Positions 37,777-46,429 of a stretch of DNA of 64,000 nt are shown one piece after another. Made by a program: the position numbers and the translations under genes. The notes under the pieces were generated by a model, which saw only the letters and a list, made by a program, of their open reading frames with translations, made no database searches and was not told where the DNA came from. Each line of letters starts with the position of its first letter. Within the stretch, counting starts at the first letter, position 1. Source of the DNA: Sinomonas cellulolyticus (GTDB lineage: Bacteria > Actinomycetota > Actinomycetes > Actinomycetales > Micrococcaceae); contig NZ_BNCM01000002.1 in the NCBI RefSeq assembly GCF_014656475.1, positions 124,001-188,000 of the forward strand, in the 5' to 3' direction.

Positions 37777-40677
37777 TCAGCCGGTGTTGCGGAGTCCGGC
37801 CGCGATCCCGTTGATCGTCACGAGGAGGGCCCTCTTGAGCTGCTCCCCGACCTCCCCGACCTCCCCGACCTCCCCGCTCGCAGCACCACCGCCGGCCCCA
37901 GTCTCACCGCCACCCCCGGAGCGGAGGCGTCGGAGCAGCTCCACCTGGAGGTAGCTGATGGGGTCGAGGTACTGGTCCCGGATCTCCAGGGTCCGCTTGA
38001 GGGTGGGAGCGGTGTCGAGGAGCTCGTCCTCGCCGGAGAGGCGCCGCACCTCGGCGACCGTGAGCTCGTACTCGGCGCGGATCGAGGCGAAGATGCCGTG
38101 CAGCCCGGGAGGGACGAGGGTCGAGACGTAGTGGGAGGCGATCTCGAGGTCCGTCTTGGCCAGCGTCATCTCCACATTGGAGATCACCGAGGCGAAGATG
38201 GGCCACTTCCGGAACATCTCCCGCAGCTCACGGTCCCGACCTGCCTCGCGGGCGGCACGCAGCCCCGAGCCGACCCCGAACCACCCGGGGACGATCTGCC
38301 GCGACTGGGTCCAGCCGAACACCCACGTGATGGCCCGCATCCCCTCGAAGCCCGGGATGCCGTCCGGCGCCACGTCCGTGGCCGGCCGGCGTGCGGGACG
38401 CGAGCCGATGTTGAGCTGGCCGATGAGCTCCACGGGAGTGGAGGCGGCGAAGTAGGCGGGCAGGTGCGGATCGTCGATGAGGCCGCGGTACCGCGCGTAG
38501 GCGGCGTCGGAGACGAGGTCCATGAGGGCGCTGAACCGCTCACGGTCCGCGAGCGCCGTGTGCGGGTCCCGGTGGAGGGCGGTCGCCCGCATCACGGCCG
38601 CGAGGGAGAGCTCGAGGTTCTCCCTCGCGAGCCCGGGCAGCGAATACTTGTCGCTGATGACCTCGCCCTGCTCGGTGAACTTGATCTCGCCCTCGAGGAC
38701 ACCGTTGGGCTGGGCCATGATGGCCTCGTGGGTCGGGCCGCCGCCGCGGCCCACGGAGCCGCCGCGGCCGTGGAACAGCCGGAGCCGGACCCCGTGCCGC
38801 GCCGCGACGTCGCGCAGGGTGCGCTGGGCCTTGTGGATCTCCCACTGGGACGTGAACACCCCGGACTCCATGTTCGAGTCCGAGTACCCGAGCATGACCT
38901 CCTGGATGTCGCCGCGCAGCCGCACGAGCTCCCGATACGCGGGATCGTCCAGGAGGCGGTCCACAATCTCCGCGGCGCGGCGCAGCTCCTCGAGCGTCTC
39001 CAGAAGCGGTGCGAAACCGATGTGCGCGTAGGGCTCGTCCCCGTGCAGCCGGACGAGCCCGGCCTCGCGGGCCAGGAGCGCGGCGGCGAGGACGTCGTCC
39101 GGGCCCCGGGTGACGGAGACGATGTACGTCTCGATGACATCGGGCCCCAGGAGCCGCCGTGACTGCCGGATCACCCGCATCGTCTCGTACACGCGGCCCG
39201 CATGCCCGGGCAGCACCACGGGATGGCCGGTGAGCGGGCGGCGCGAGGCCAGCTCGCGGCTCAGGACGCGCCGCCGCTCCTCGCGGGGAAGGTCTGCGTA
39301 GGGTCCCGGCAGCTCCCCCAGCGGATCGAGCAGGAGCCCCACGGCCTCGTGGTGGTAGTCGGCCTGCTCGCGGATATCCAGGGTTGCGAGGTGCAGACCG
39401 CACGAGGCGAGGATCCTTCGGGCGGTGCCCAGCGCGCCGTCGGCCGCGAGCGGGGAGTGGACCCGCAGCGAGCGCTCCATGACGTCGAAGTCCGCGGCGA
39501 GCTGGGCCGCGTTGACGTAGTCGCGGCCGGGCTCGTGCGGTGCGCCCGCAGCCACCCGGCGGGAGGTGTTGAGCAGCTTGGCCTTGATGCACGTGAGCTT
39601 GAGCCGGTACGGCTCGTGGGCGTTGAGCTCCATGACGCGCGGGTCCAGCGCAGGCAGCTTCGCGAGGTCGGCACGGATCGACTCCTCGAGCTCGGGCAGC
39701 ACCGACGTGAGGTCCGTCGAGTTCGAGAGCGTGCTGATGAGCTCGTCCACGATCCCGACGGCGATCCGCACCGCCGTCTGGTTCTGCAGCCCCAGGATCT
39801 CCCGGGTGACCTCCGCGGTCACGTTGGGGTTGCCGTCGCGGTCGCCGCCGATCCACGAGCCGAACCGCAGCGGCGAGCGCCCGGCCGGCAGGGCGACGCC
39901 GTGCTCCGCGAGCAGGCCCGCGAGCTCGTCGAGGACGTCCGGCAGGGGCCCGGCGAGGATCGTGCTGAGGTAGTAGACGGCGTTGCGGGCCTCGTCGAGC
40001 GGGGCGGGGGCCACGAGCCGCACCTCGTCGGTCTGCCACATCTGGTCGATGATCTCGGCAAGGCGCCGGTCCTGCCGGCGCCGCAGCACCGTTCCCTCCC
40101 GGGACGGCACCTCGAGGATCCGGTCGATCGCGCGCAGCTTGTCGAGGACGGACCGGCGGGTCGCCTCGGTCGGGTGGGCTGTGAAGACGGGCCGGACGTC
40201 GAGGGAATCGGCGACGTGCTGCAGCGTCTCCGTCCCGGCCTGCGCGGCGATGTCGCGGACCGCGGAGGCCAGCCACCCGACGTCGTCCACGGCGGCGGCG
40301 AGCTCGCGCACCCGGTGGAGCTGCTCGGCCGCGTTCGCCAGGTGGAAGTAGAACGCGAAGGCCCGCACGAGCTCCGTGGCCTCCGTGAGCGGCAGGGAGG
40401 CGAGGAGCTCGCGGACCTGTTCGGCGACGTCGGCCGCGTTCCACGGCCCGAGCGCCCCCGCGCCGCCGCGCGCGGCCTCCTTGGACTCCTTGGTCAGCAG
40501 GCGCACCTCCTCGACGAGGCGCAGCAGCTTGGGCCCCCGCTGGCGCACGAGCGACTCGCCGAGCAGCGTCGAGAGGCGGCGCACGTCGGCCCTCAGCTCC
40601 GCCGCGGGACCGGCGGCCGCCGTCCCGGCGGCCGCGCCGGCAGCGCCCTGGGCGGCATCCGGCGCAGTTCCGGGCAT
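37777..40677 (-). CDS. ppc: Phosphoenolpyruvate carboxylase
   Basis: This 966-residue enzyme carboxylates PEP to oxaloacetate. The catalytic His H168 is in FTAHPTEATRR. The Gly-rich FHGRGGSVGRGGGP loop and the terminal GIAAGLRNTG, with its C-terminal NTG, are intact. Near the end an added Gly-rich stretch, then VGEVGEVGE, separates the last two helices; the DNA there is a tandem 9-base repeat. I start at ATG 40677; a GTG 15 bases upstream is possible. Together with ppsA it sets the PEP to oxaloacetate branch. Confidence 0.93.
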   Translation of the reverse strand: MPGTAPDAAQGAAGAAAGTAAAGPAAELRADVRRLSTLLGESLVRQRGPKLLRLVEEVRLLTKESKEAARGGAGALGPWNAADVAEQVRELLASLPLTEATELVRAFAFYFHLANAAEQLHRVRELAAAVDDVGWLASAVRDIAAQAGTETLQHVADSLDVRPVFTAHPTEATRRSVLDKLRAIDRILEVPSREGTVLRRRQDRRLAEIIDQMWQTDEVRLVAPAPLDEARNAVYYLSTILAGPLPDVLDELAGLLAEHGVALPAGRSPLRFGSWIGGDRDGNPNVTAEVTREILGLQNQTAVRIAVGIVDELISTLSNSTDLTSVLPELEESIRADLAKLPALDPRVMELNAHEPYRLKLTCIKAKLLNTSRRVAAGAPHEPGRDYVNAAQLAADFDVMERSLRVHSPLAADGALGTARRILASCGLHLATLDIREQADYHHEAVGLLLDPLGELPGPYADLPREERRRVLSRELASRRPLTGHPVVLPGHAGRVYETMRVIRQSRRLLGPDVIETYIVSVTRGPDDVLAAALLAREAGLVRLHGDEPYAHIGFAPLLETLEELRRAAEIVDRLLDDPAYRELVRLRGDIQEVMLGYSDSNMESGVFTSQWEIHKAQRTLRDVAARHGVRLRLFHGRGGSVGRGGGPTHEAIMAQPNGVLEGEIKFTEQGEVISDKYSLPGLARENLELSLAAVMRATALHRDPHTALADRERFSALMDLVSDAAYARYRGLIDDPHLPAYFAASTPVELIGQLNIGSRPARRPATDVAPDGIPGFEGMRAITWVFGWTQSRQIVPGWFGVGSGLRAAREAGRDRELREMFRKWPIFASVISNVEMTLAKTDLEIASHYVSTLVPPGLHGIFASIRAEYELTVAEVRRLSGEDELLDTAPTLKRTLEIRDQYLDPISYLQVELLRRLRSGGGGETGAGGGAASGEVGEVGEVGEQLKRALLVTINGIAAGLRNTG
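37843..37876. repeat. Tandem 9-base repeat inside ppc
   Basis: CTCCCCGAC is repeated three times and followed by CTCCCCG, encoding the minus-strand VGEVGEVGE block. It is in frame and lies in a family-variable linker, so unit gain or loss would not shift the frame. Confidence 0.85.
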
Positions 40678-40743
40678 CGGGTCGGCGTGCACGCAGGGCC
40701 TCCAGCGGGTAGGGGTTCCAGCCCATAACGCTACCCTTGATGG

Positions 40744-41712
40744 GTGATGAAATCCCCCCTCCCCGTCCGCGACGGCGTGAACGCGACGCGCCTGCGCCTG
40801 CCCGCGCAGGGGCCGTGGGAGACCGCGCTGGACTACATGCTCCACCGGTGGGGGCACGTGGATCCGGAGGGCATCCTGGAGAGGTTCGACGGCGGCGAGA
40901 TCGTCGCCGCGGACGGCTCGCCCCTGTCCCGGGAGACTCCCCTCGAGGAGCACACGTTCATCTGGTACTACCGGACGCTGCCCGCGGAGGAGCGGCTGCC
41001 GGTGGAGCTCTCCGTGCTGCACCGGGACGAGCACCTGCTCGTGGTGGACAAGCCGCACTTCCTCCCCACGACCCCGGGCGGAACGTACATCCAGGAGTCG
41101 GCGCTCGTGCGCCTGCGCAACGCTCTCGACCTTCCCGACCTCATCCCGATGCACCGGCTGGACCGGATGACCGCCGGCGTGCTGCTGTTCTCGGTCAACC
41201 CCGCCACCCGCGGCCGGTACCAGGTGCTCTTCGAGCGGCGCGCGGTGCAGAAGGTGTACGAGTGCGTCTCGGCGCTGGATCCCTCCGGCGGGGACCGGAC
41301 AGGTGGCGCGCACGACGCCGGGTGGGCGGCACAGCGGTTCGGCTCGCCCGCCGTCGTGCGCAACAGGATGGTGAAGTCGCGCGACTACCTGCTCGCCTCG
41401 GTGGTGGACGGGGAGCCGAACGCGGAGACGACCGTGAGCCTGGAGCGCGTGGGCGGGCCGGCCGAGGCGCCGCGGGCACTGTTCCGGCTCAAGCCGCGCA
41501 CGGGCAAGACGCACCAGCTGCGGGTGCACATGGCCGGCCTCGGGCTCGGGATCATGAACGACCCGTTCTACCCCGTGCTCCTGGACAAGGCGCCCGACGA
41601 CTACTCGCGTCCCCTCCAGCTCCTCGCCCGCGGCATCAGCTTCCGCGACCCGCTGACGGGCCACGAGGTCGAGTACCGCAGCCGGCTCACGCTCCAGGAG
41701 GCGCCGGCCTGA
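40744..41712 (+). CDS. RluA-family RNA pseudouridine synthase
   Basis: This 322-residue enzyme has the RluA catalytic motif [14 protein letters not shown], where the Asp is the nucleophile. Upstream lie [12 protein letters not shown] and [11 protein letters not shown], which are typical of the subfamily that modifies rRNA or tRNA without an S4 domain. Near the end stands [15 protein letters not shown]. Start GTG 40744: TACCCT (40732-40737) ends six bases before it, as expected for a leaderless mRNA, whereas ATG 40747 would be nine bases away. It is divergent from ppc. Confidence 0.9.
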   Translation: MMKSPLPVRDGVNATRLRLPAQGPWETALDYMLHRWGHVDPEGILERFDGGEIVAADGSPLSRETPLEEHTFIWYYRTLPAEERLPVELSVLHRDEHLLVVDKPHFLPTTPGGTYIQESALVRLRNALDLPDLIPMHRLDRMTAGVLLFSVNPATRGRYQVLFERRAVQKVYECVSALDPSGGDRTGGAHDAGWAAQRFGSPAVVRNRMVKSRDYLLASVVDGEPNAETTVSLERVGGPAEAPRALFRLKPRTGKTHQLRVHMAGLGLGIMNDPFYPVLLDKAPDDYSRPLQLLARGISFRDPLTGHEVEYRSRLTLQEAPA

Positions 41713-41734
41713 GGCCTGCCCGGCCGCCGGCCAG

Positions 41735-41774
41735 CCGTGCCGGACCGTGCCGTGCCGTGCCGGACCGTGCCGTG
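41735..41774. repeat. Perfect 20-base tandem duplication
   Basis: CCGTGCCGGACCGTGCCGTG occurs at 41735-41754 and again at 41755-41774 without change, between the pseudouridine synthase and macro-domain genes. It is itself built of GTGCC-like subunits, so slippage is the likely origin. Confidence 0.85.
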
Positions 41775-41821
41775 CCGGGCGGCACCTGCCGGAGCGGGCA
41801 CGTGTGGCGCACACTGGACCC

Positions 41822-42340
41822 ATGCGGATCGAGATCGTCGAAGGGGACATCACGGCCCGGCACGTGGACGCCGTCGTCAACGCGGCCAATTCCTCCCTCC
41901 TCGGGGGCGGCGGCGTGGACGGGGCCATCCACCGCGCCGCCGGCCCCGAACTGCTCGAGGCGTGCCGCGAACTGCGCCGCACGCGCCTGCCCACCGGGCT
42001 GCCCGTCGGCTCCGCAGTAGCGACCCCGGGGTTCCGGCTGCCCGCCCAGTGGGTGATCCACACGGTCGGCCCGAACTGGAACGCCGGCCAGCGGGACCGG
42101 GACCTGCTCGCCTCGTGCTTCGCCGAGAGCCTCGCGGTGGCGCGGGACCTGCGGGCGGCCTCGGTCGCGTTCCCCGCCATCTCGGCAGGGATCTACGGCT
42201 GGGACCGCGACGTCGTGGCGGCCACCGCCGTCGAGACGGTGCTGGGCGCTCCGGAGGGGAGCGTCGAGACGGTCGAGTTCGTGCTCTTCAGCGACGCGAC
42301 AGCCGCGGCCTTCGCCGCGGCGCTGCACCGGGCAGGCTGA
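41822..42340 (+). CDS. Macro-domain ADP-ribose-binding protein or hydrolase
   Basis: This 172-residue stand-alone macro domain starts [20 protein letters not shown]. Then [19 protein letters not shown] forms the ADP-ribose loop, and [13 protein letters not shown] the phosphate loop. It should bind or hydrolyse ADP-ribose or O-acetyl-ADP-ribose. CACACT (41810-41815) lies six bases from the ATG, a weaker version of the leaderless -10 seen elsewhere. It abuts a DedA gene. Confidence 0.92.
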   Translation: MRIEIVEGDITARHVDAVVNAANSSLLGGGGVDGAIHRAAGPELLEACRELRRTRLPTGLPVGSAVATPGFRLPAQWVIHTVGPNWNAGQRDRDLLASCFAESLAVARDLRAASVAFPAISAGIYGWDRDVVAATAVETVLGAPEGSVETVEFVLFSDATAAAFAAALHRAG

Positions 42341-43000
42341 GTGGACCCCGCGGTCGCCGCCTGGCTGTCCGGGCCGTGGATGCTCGTGTGGCTCGCCGGG
42401 CTCATCGCCCTCGACGGGCTCTTCCCCCCGGTCCCGTCCGAGATCGCGCTCCTCACGGCCGGCAGCTACGCCGCGGAGGGGCGGTCCAGCGCCAGCGTGC
42501 TCGTCGCCGTGGGCACGCTCGGCTCGTGGCTCGGCGACGTCGGAGTCTACCTGCTGTTCCGGCACCAGCTCACGGGGTTCCTCGACCGGAGCCGCTGGGG
42601 CCGGAAGGTCCACGGCACCGTCCACCGCGTGGTCGAGAGGTTCGGCGCGTCCTCGACCTATGGAGCCATCATCGGCGTCCGCTTCCTCACCGGCGGCCGG
42701 CTGACCGCGAGCGCCACCTCCGGGATCGGCGAGGTCCCCTTCCGGCGGTTCGCCGTCGCCGCGGCCGCAGGCGGATTCCTCTGGTCCGCGTGGCACGTGG
42801 CCCTGGGGTTCATCACGGGACGCGCCACGGGGCTGCCGTTCTGGATGAGCGCCATCATCGGCACGGGAGTGGGGCTGGCGATCGGACTCGTCGTCGCAGG
42901 GGCCGTCGCGGCGCGGCATCGCCGGGGGCGGCACCGGGAAGCCAGCGGCCCCGACCTCGAGCCGCCCGCAGAGCCTGAGGAGGGGCCTGATGCAGCCTGA
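42341..43000 (+). CDS. DedA-family membrane protein, copy 1
   Basis: This 219-residue polytopic protein starts at GTG 42341, immediately after the macro-domain stop. The re-entrant-loop motif LDGLFPPVPSEIALLTAG and the later VGVRFLTGGRLTASATSGIGE (R and G conserved) place it in the DedA/VTT superfamily, whose members scramble or flip undecaprenyl phosphate and other lipids. A charged tail follows. The related copy lies 400 bases downstream. Confidence 0.87.
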   Translation: MDPAVAAWLSGPWMLVWLAGLIALDGLFPPVPSEIALLTAGSYAAEGRSSASVLVAVGTLGSWLGDVGVYLLFRHQLTGFLDRSRWGRKVHGTVHRVVERFGASSTYGAIIGVRFLTGGRLTASATSGIGEVPFRRFAVAAAAGGFLWSAWHVALGFITGRATGLPFWMSAIIGTGVGLAIGLVVAGAVAARHRRGRHREASGPDLEPPAEPEEGPDAA

Positions 43001-43018
43001 CCCGCGCCAGGCGGCCCC

Positions 43019-43324
43019 CTACACCGGCAGCCACGCGCCGCGCCGGCGACGCAGCACCTGGAGCCGGCCGGTCGTGGCAACACCCTCCACCGCGTCCTGC
43101 ATCGCGAGGGCGGCCCGGCGCGCGGAGGCGAGCTCGGCGTCGTCATTCTCCGCCTCGACAAGGAAGCGGAGGGTGATCTGCGGCACCCCGCGCACCACGT
43201 CGATCTGGTGCGCCTCGACGTGGTGGATCGACCCGAGGGCCTCGCGGGCGGCGTCCATGACCCGCTCGGGCGCGATGCCCGGGCGCAGGCCCGTGATCTG
43301 CAGGACGGCTCGGTAGCTCGGCAT
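43019..43324 (-). CDS. Conserved small protein of unknown function
   Basis: This 101-residue protein begins MPSYRAVLQITGLRPGIAPE and ends RLQVLRRRRGAWLPV. The alternating strand and helix pattern (ITGLRPG, VEAHQIDVVRGVPQITLRFLV) suggests a ferredoxin-like alpha-beta fold. It is on the opposite strand between the two DedA genes. TACCGT (43332-43337, minus strand) seven bases from the ATG indicates a leaderless transcript. I do not recognise the family. Confidence 0.7.
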   Translation of the reverse strand: MPSYRAVLQITGLRPGIAPERVMDAAREALGSIHHVEAHQIDVVRGVPQITLRFLVEAENDDAELASARRAALAMQDAVEGVATTGRLQVLRRRRGAWLPV

Positions 43325-43411
43325 GGTCCCCACGGTATCGGCTGCGCCGGAGGACCTGGACGGGGTCCCCCACACCGGCGCCCTCGGCCATCCGCGAGCG
43401 GCTGGGACACC

Positions 43412-44020
43412 ATGAGCCCCTGGTGGGCCGTAGTCCTCGGCCTGGTGCCGGTCGTCGCGGCCGATGTCTTCTTCCCCATGGTCCCGGCCGAGGTCGCCGT
43501 CGCAACCGCCGGAGCCCTCGCCTCGGAGGGCCACGTGGACTTCACCTCGGTCGTGGTGGCCTCCGCCGTCGGCTCGTGGCTGGGGGACGTGGGGCTGTTC
43601 CTCCTCGTCCGCCACAGCCTGAGCCAGTTCGTGGACCGGTGGCGGTGGGGACGCAAGCTGCACCTGGGCACACGGGAGGCGCTCGACCAGCTCGGCCGGA
43701 TCGGCGCGTTCGTCGGGATCGTCGGCTCCCGATTCCTCCCCGGCGGGCGTCTCGCCGTCACGGTCACGGCCGGAATGTCCCAGGTCCCCGCACGCGGCTT
43801 CGCGGTCAGCGATGCTGTGGGCGGCCTGCTCTGGTCCCTGTGGATGGCGGGGATCGGCTACGTGGCGCACCAGACCACTGGCCTGCCGTTCTGGGCCGCG
43901 GCGCTCGTGAGCGCCGGAGCGAGCACCCTCCTCGGCCTCGCGCTCGCGGCGGTGCTCGCTCGGCGCCGTCGGCACCGCTCCCCCGAGCCCGACGCACCGC
44001 CCCGCATCCTCGACAAGTGA
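43412..44020 (+). CDS. DedA-family membrane protein, copy 2
   Basis: This 202-residue protein resembles copy 1 along its whole length: DVFFPMVPAEVAVATAG for the first re-entrant loop, GSWLGDVGLFLLVRH, and GSRFLPGGRLAVTVTAGMSQ for the second. A short Arg-rich tail ends at ILDK. The two copies most likely arose by tandem duplication and were separated by the small minus-strand gene. Its stop codon lies at the edge of the 29-base direct repeat that recurs at the start of the LysE gene. Confidence 0.87.
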   Translation: MSPWWAVVLGLVPVVAADVFFPMVPAEVAVATAGALASEGHVDFTSVVVASAVGSWLGDVGLFLLVRHSLSQFVDRWRWGRKLHLGTREALDQLGRIGAFVGIVGSRFLPGGRLAVTVTAGMSQVPARGFAVSDAVGGLLWSLWMAGIGYVAHQTTGLPFWAAALVSAGASTLLGLALAAVLARRRRHRSPEPDAPPRILDK

Positions 44021-44021
44021 C

Positions 44022-44050
44022 CTCCAGGAATCCCTCCTCGGCATCGCGGC
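44022..44050 (+). repeat. 29-base direct repeat, left copy (remnant of a LysE gene start)
   Basis: Bases 44022-44050 match 45721-45749 at 28 of 29 positions. The right copy is codons 3-12 of the LysE gene. The left copy keeps GTGAC before it but lacks one G, so it is out of frame and follows the DedA stop. The pair brackets the OFA transporter and its small partner. Confidence 0.9.
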
Positions 44051-44066
44051 GCCGGCGGGGCTCCGA

Positions 44067-44168
44067 TCAGCCGAAGAGGGCCGAGACCTTCATGAGCGTG
44101 GTCGCGATCCCGTACACGAGCGGCACCCCCACGAGGATCCAGCCGAGGGCAAGGCGTGCATTCTTCAT
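44067..44168 (-). CDS. Small membrane subunit of an OFA-type MFS transporter, 33 residues
   Basis: The peptide starts MKNARLALGWILVGVPLVYG and has one hydrophobic helix ending KVSALFG. Tiny proteins of this kind, annotated as MFS transporter small subunits, follow OFA-family transporters in many bacteria. The ATG is one base from the stop of the transporter gene, so translation is coupled. It is too short to be found by most gene callers. Confidence 0.75.
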   Translation of the reverse strand: MKNARLALGWILVGVPLVYGIATTLMKVSALFG

Positions 44169-44169
44169 G

Positions 44170-45558
44170 TCAGCTCTCCTTCGCTGCACCGGCCGCGACC
44201 GGGGCTGTGGGTTCGTGGAACTTCGGGGCGACCGGCCGGATCGCGAGGTTCGCGAGGAACCCGACCACGAGCAGGACCACCATGATGAGCAGTGCCGGCT
44301 GGTAGGCGCCGGCGGTGAGCTTGCCCGGGGTGCCCTGGGCATCGAGCACCGCGTTGACGATGAGCGGGCCCACGACGCCGGCCGCGGACCACGCGGTGAG
44401 GAGCCGGCCGTGGATGGCCCCCACCTCGAGGGTGCCGAACAGGTCCCGCAGGTAGGCGGGAGCGGTCGAGAAGCCGCCGCCGTAGAAGGAGATGATCACG
44501 AACGCGAACAGCACGAACAGCGCTGTGGACGTGTGGCCGGCGAAGGCCAGGAGCAGGTACAGGACGGTGCCGACCCCCAGGTAGCCCATGTACATCCGCT
44601 TCCGCCCGATCACGTCCGACGTCGCCGACCAGGCGAAACGGCCGGCCATGTTCCCGACCGAGAGCAGGCCCACGAACCCTCCGGCCACGGACGCGGCGAC
44701 GAGCGACTTCCCGTCGGGCTGCCGGAAGAAGTCCTGGATCATCGGCGCGGCCTGCTCGAGGATGCCGATCCCGGCGGTCACGTTGCAGAACAGGGCCGTC
44801 CAGAGGAGCCAGAACTGGGGGGTCTTGATCGCGTTCGACGCCGTGACGTTGGCGGTGGTGATGAGCTCGTGCGAGCGCACGGTTGCCGGGTCGAAGCCCG
44901 CTGGCGCCCACCCCGGCGGCGGCACCTTGATGGTGAAGGCGCCGAAGAGCATGTAGGCGAAGTACAGGACGGCGAGCGTGAGGAACAGCATGCCGACCGC
45001 CTGGCCGCTGGCGACCGCGCCGGGGGCTGAGGATGCCGGGTCATAGACCGCCAGCAGCGCCGTCGAGAGGGGGCTCGCGATGAGCGCGCCGCCGCCGAAC
45101 CCCATGATCGCCATGCCGGTCGCGAGCCCGGGCCTGTCAGGGAACCACTTGATGAGCGTCGAGACCGGCGAGATGTAGCCGATCCCGAGGCCGATCCCGC
45201 CGATCACCCCGTAGCCGAGGTACACGAGCCACAGCTGCCGCGAGAAGATGCCCGCAGCCCCGACCAGAAAGCCACCCGCCCAGAACACCGCCGCGACGAA
45301 CATGGCCTTGCGCGGGCCGTTGCGGTCGACCCACGTCCCCATGACCGCGGCAGAGAGCCCGAGCATCACGATGGCCACCGAGAAGATGACCCCGATCTCG
45401 GTCAGGCTCGCCCCGAAGTGCTTCACGAGCGCCGTCTTGTAGACGCTCGTGGCATACGCCTGGCCGATGCACAGGTGCACAGCGAGCGCCGCGGGTGGGA
45501 TGAGCCATCGGTTGAATCCTGGCTGGGCGACACTGTGCGCCCTGTCGAGCCACGCCAT
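44170..45558 (-). CDS. OFA-family MFS transporter (oxalate/formate antiporter-like)
   Basis: This 462-residue transporter has twelve expected helices. The motif between helices 2 and 3 is VMGTWVDRNGPRKAMFVAA, and the large central loop carries PPPGWAPAGFDPA, which is characteristic of the OFA group. Substrates in this family are small monocarboxylates or oxalate/formate. Upstream, AGTGACTTTCCTCACA (45624-45639) resembles a CRP/GlxR site, which would fit carbon-source control. The locus is enclosed by the 29-base direct repeat. Confidence 0.9.
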   Translation of the reverse strand: MAWLDRAHSVAQPGFNRWLIPPAALAVHLCIGQAYATSVYKTALVKHFGASLTEIGVIFSVAIVMLGLSAAVMGTWVDRNGPRKAMFVAAVFWAGGFLVGAAGIFSRQLWLVYLGYGVIGGIGLGIGYISPVSTLIKWFPDRPGLATGMAIMGFGGGALIASPLSTALLAVYDPASSAPGAVASGQAVGMLFLTLAVLYFAYMLFGAFTIKVPPPGWAPAGFDPATVRSHELITTANVTASNAIKTPQFWLLWTALFCNVTAGIGILEQAAPMIQDFFRQPDGKSLVAASVAGGFVGLLSVGNMAGRFAWSATSDVIGRKRMYMGYLGVGTVLYLLLAFAGHTSTALFVLFAFVIISFYGGGFSTAPAYLRDLFGTLEVGAIHGRLLTAWSAAGVVGPLIVNAVLDAQGTPGKLTAGAYQPALLIMVVLLVVGFLANLAIRPVAPKFHEPTAPVAAGAAKES

Positions 45559-45623
45559 TGGGGGTCCTCCTGTCTCAGCCCGGCCCGGCCGCGGCTGCTG
45601 CCGACTAAGCTAGGCCCCCGACT

Positions 45624-45639
45624 AGTGACTTTCCTCACA
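45624..45639. promoter_or_regulatory. CRP/GlxR-like operator
   Basis: On the minus strand this reads TGTGAGGAAAGTCACT, matching TGTGA-N6-TCACA at nine of ten specific positions. It lies 66 bases from the OFA start and 76 bases before lysE, in the divergent intergenic region. Confidence 0.55.
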
Positions 45640-45714
45640 ATTGCGCCGAGCGGTAGCTCCGGTGCGACGAATGGCGGCCGGGGAGGGCCCGGCGTCGGCC
45701 GATATCCTTGACCG

Positions 45715-46362
45715 GTGACGCTCCAGGAATCCCTCCTCGGCTTCGCGGCCATCGCCGCGCTCATCACTGTCCTGCCGGGGACGGACACGGCCCTCGTGCT
45801 GCGGTACACGCTCAGCCAGGGCCGCCGCCACGCGTACACGGCCGCGCTGGGGATGATCAGCGGTGCTTTCGTATGGGGGGCAGCGGCGGCCACCGGGGTC
45901 TCCGCGCTCCTGACCGTCTCGGAGGTCGCCTACGACATCCTGCGGATCGCCGGCGCCCTGTACATGCTGTGGCTCGGAGTGGGGCTGTGGCGCGCCTCGT
46001 TCACCAAGCACGACGCCGACCTGCCCCCGGGCGCGCTCCCGCACCACAGCCTCGAGCCGCTCAGGCGGACGTGGGCGAAGGGCTTCATCTCGAACATCCT
46101 CAACCCCAAGTACGGGATGTTCTGCATCGCCGTGATCCCGCAGTTCCTCGTCCCGGGGGTGCCGTCCGTGTGGATGGGACTCCTGCTCTCCGTCGTGGCG
46201 AACATCGAGGCGATCATCTGGTTCATCGCGATCGTCGCGGCGGCGCAGTTCTTCGGCCGGTGGCTCAACGGGGGCACGTTCCGCAAGTGGATCGACCGCG
46301 TGACCGGCACGGCGCTCGGGGCGTTCGGCGTCGTGGCGATCCTGGAGACGCGGCACGCCTGA
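45715..46362 (+). CDS. LysE/RhtB-family amino-acid exporter
   Basis: This 215-residue protein starts at GTG 45715. It begins MTLQESLLGFAAIAALITVLPGTDTALVLRYTLSQG, of which the PGTDTALVLR part is the LysE signature, and has six helices. Helix 5 and the KGFISNILNPKYGMFC segment are typical. It should export an amino acid or analogue. TATCCT (45703-45708) lies six bases before the start, so the mRNA is probably leaderless. Its codons 3-12 are duplicated at 44022. Confidence 0.89.
   Translation: MTLQESLLGFAAIAALITVLPGTDTALVLRYTLSQGRRHAYTAALGMISGAFVWGAAAATGVSALLTVSEVAYDILRIAGALYMLWLGVGLWRASFTKHDADLPPGALPHHSLEPLRRTWAKGFISNILNPKYGMFCIAVIPQFLVPGVPSVWMGLLLSVVANIEAIIWFIAIVAAAQFFGRWLNGGTFRKWIDRVTGTALGAFGVVAILETRHA
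45721..45749 (+). repeat. 29-base direct repeat, right copy (inside the LysE gene)
   Basis: This is the in-frame counterpart of 44022-44050, with one difference (T here, A at 44043). See the left copy. Confidence 0.9.
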
Positions 46363-46429
46363 GCCGGGGCGGCCCGCGGACTTCCGGCGCACTGGGAATG
46401 CCGCCGCCCTCTGGGGCATTCTTGGTGGC

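Noticed and set aside
44022..45749. Insertion sequence ends
   Set aside because: The repeat is direct, not inverted, and no transposase gene lies between the copies.
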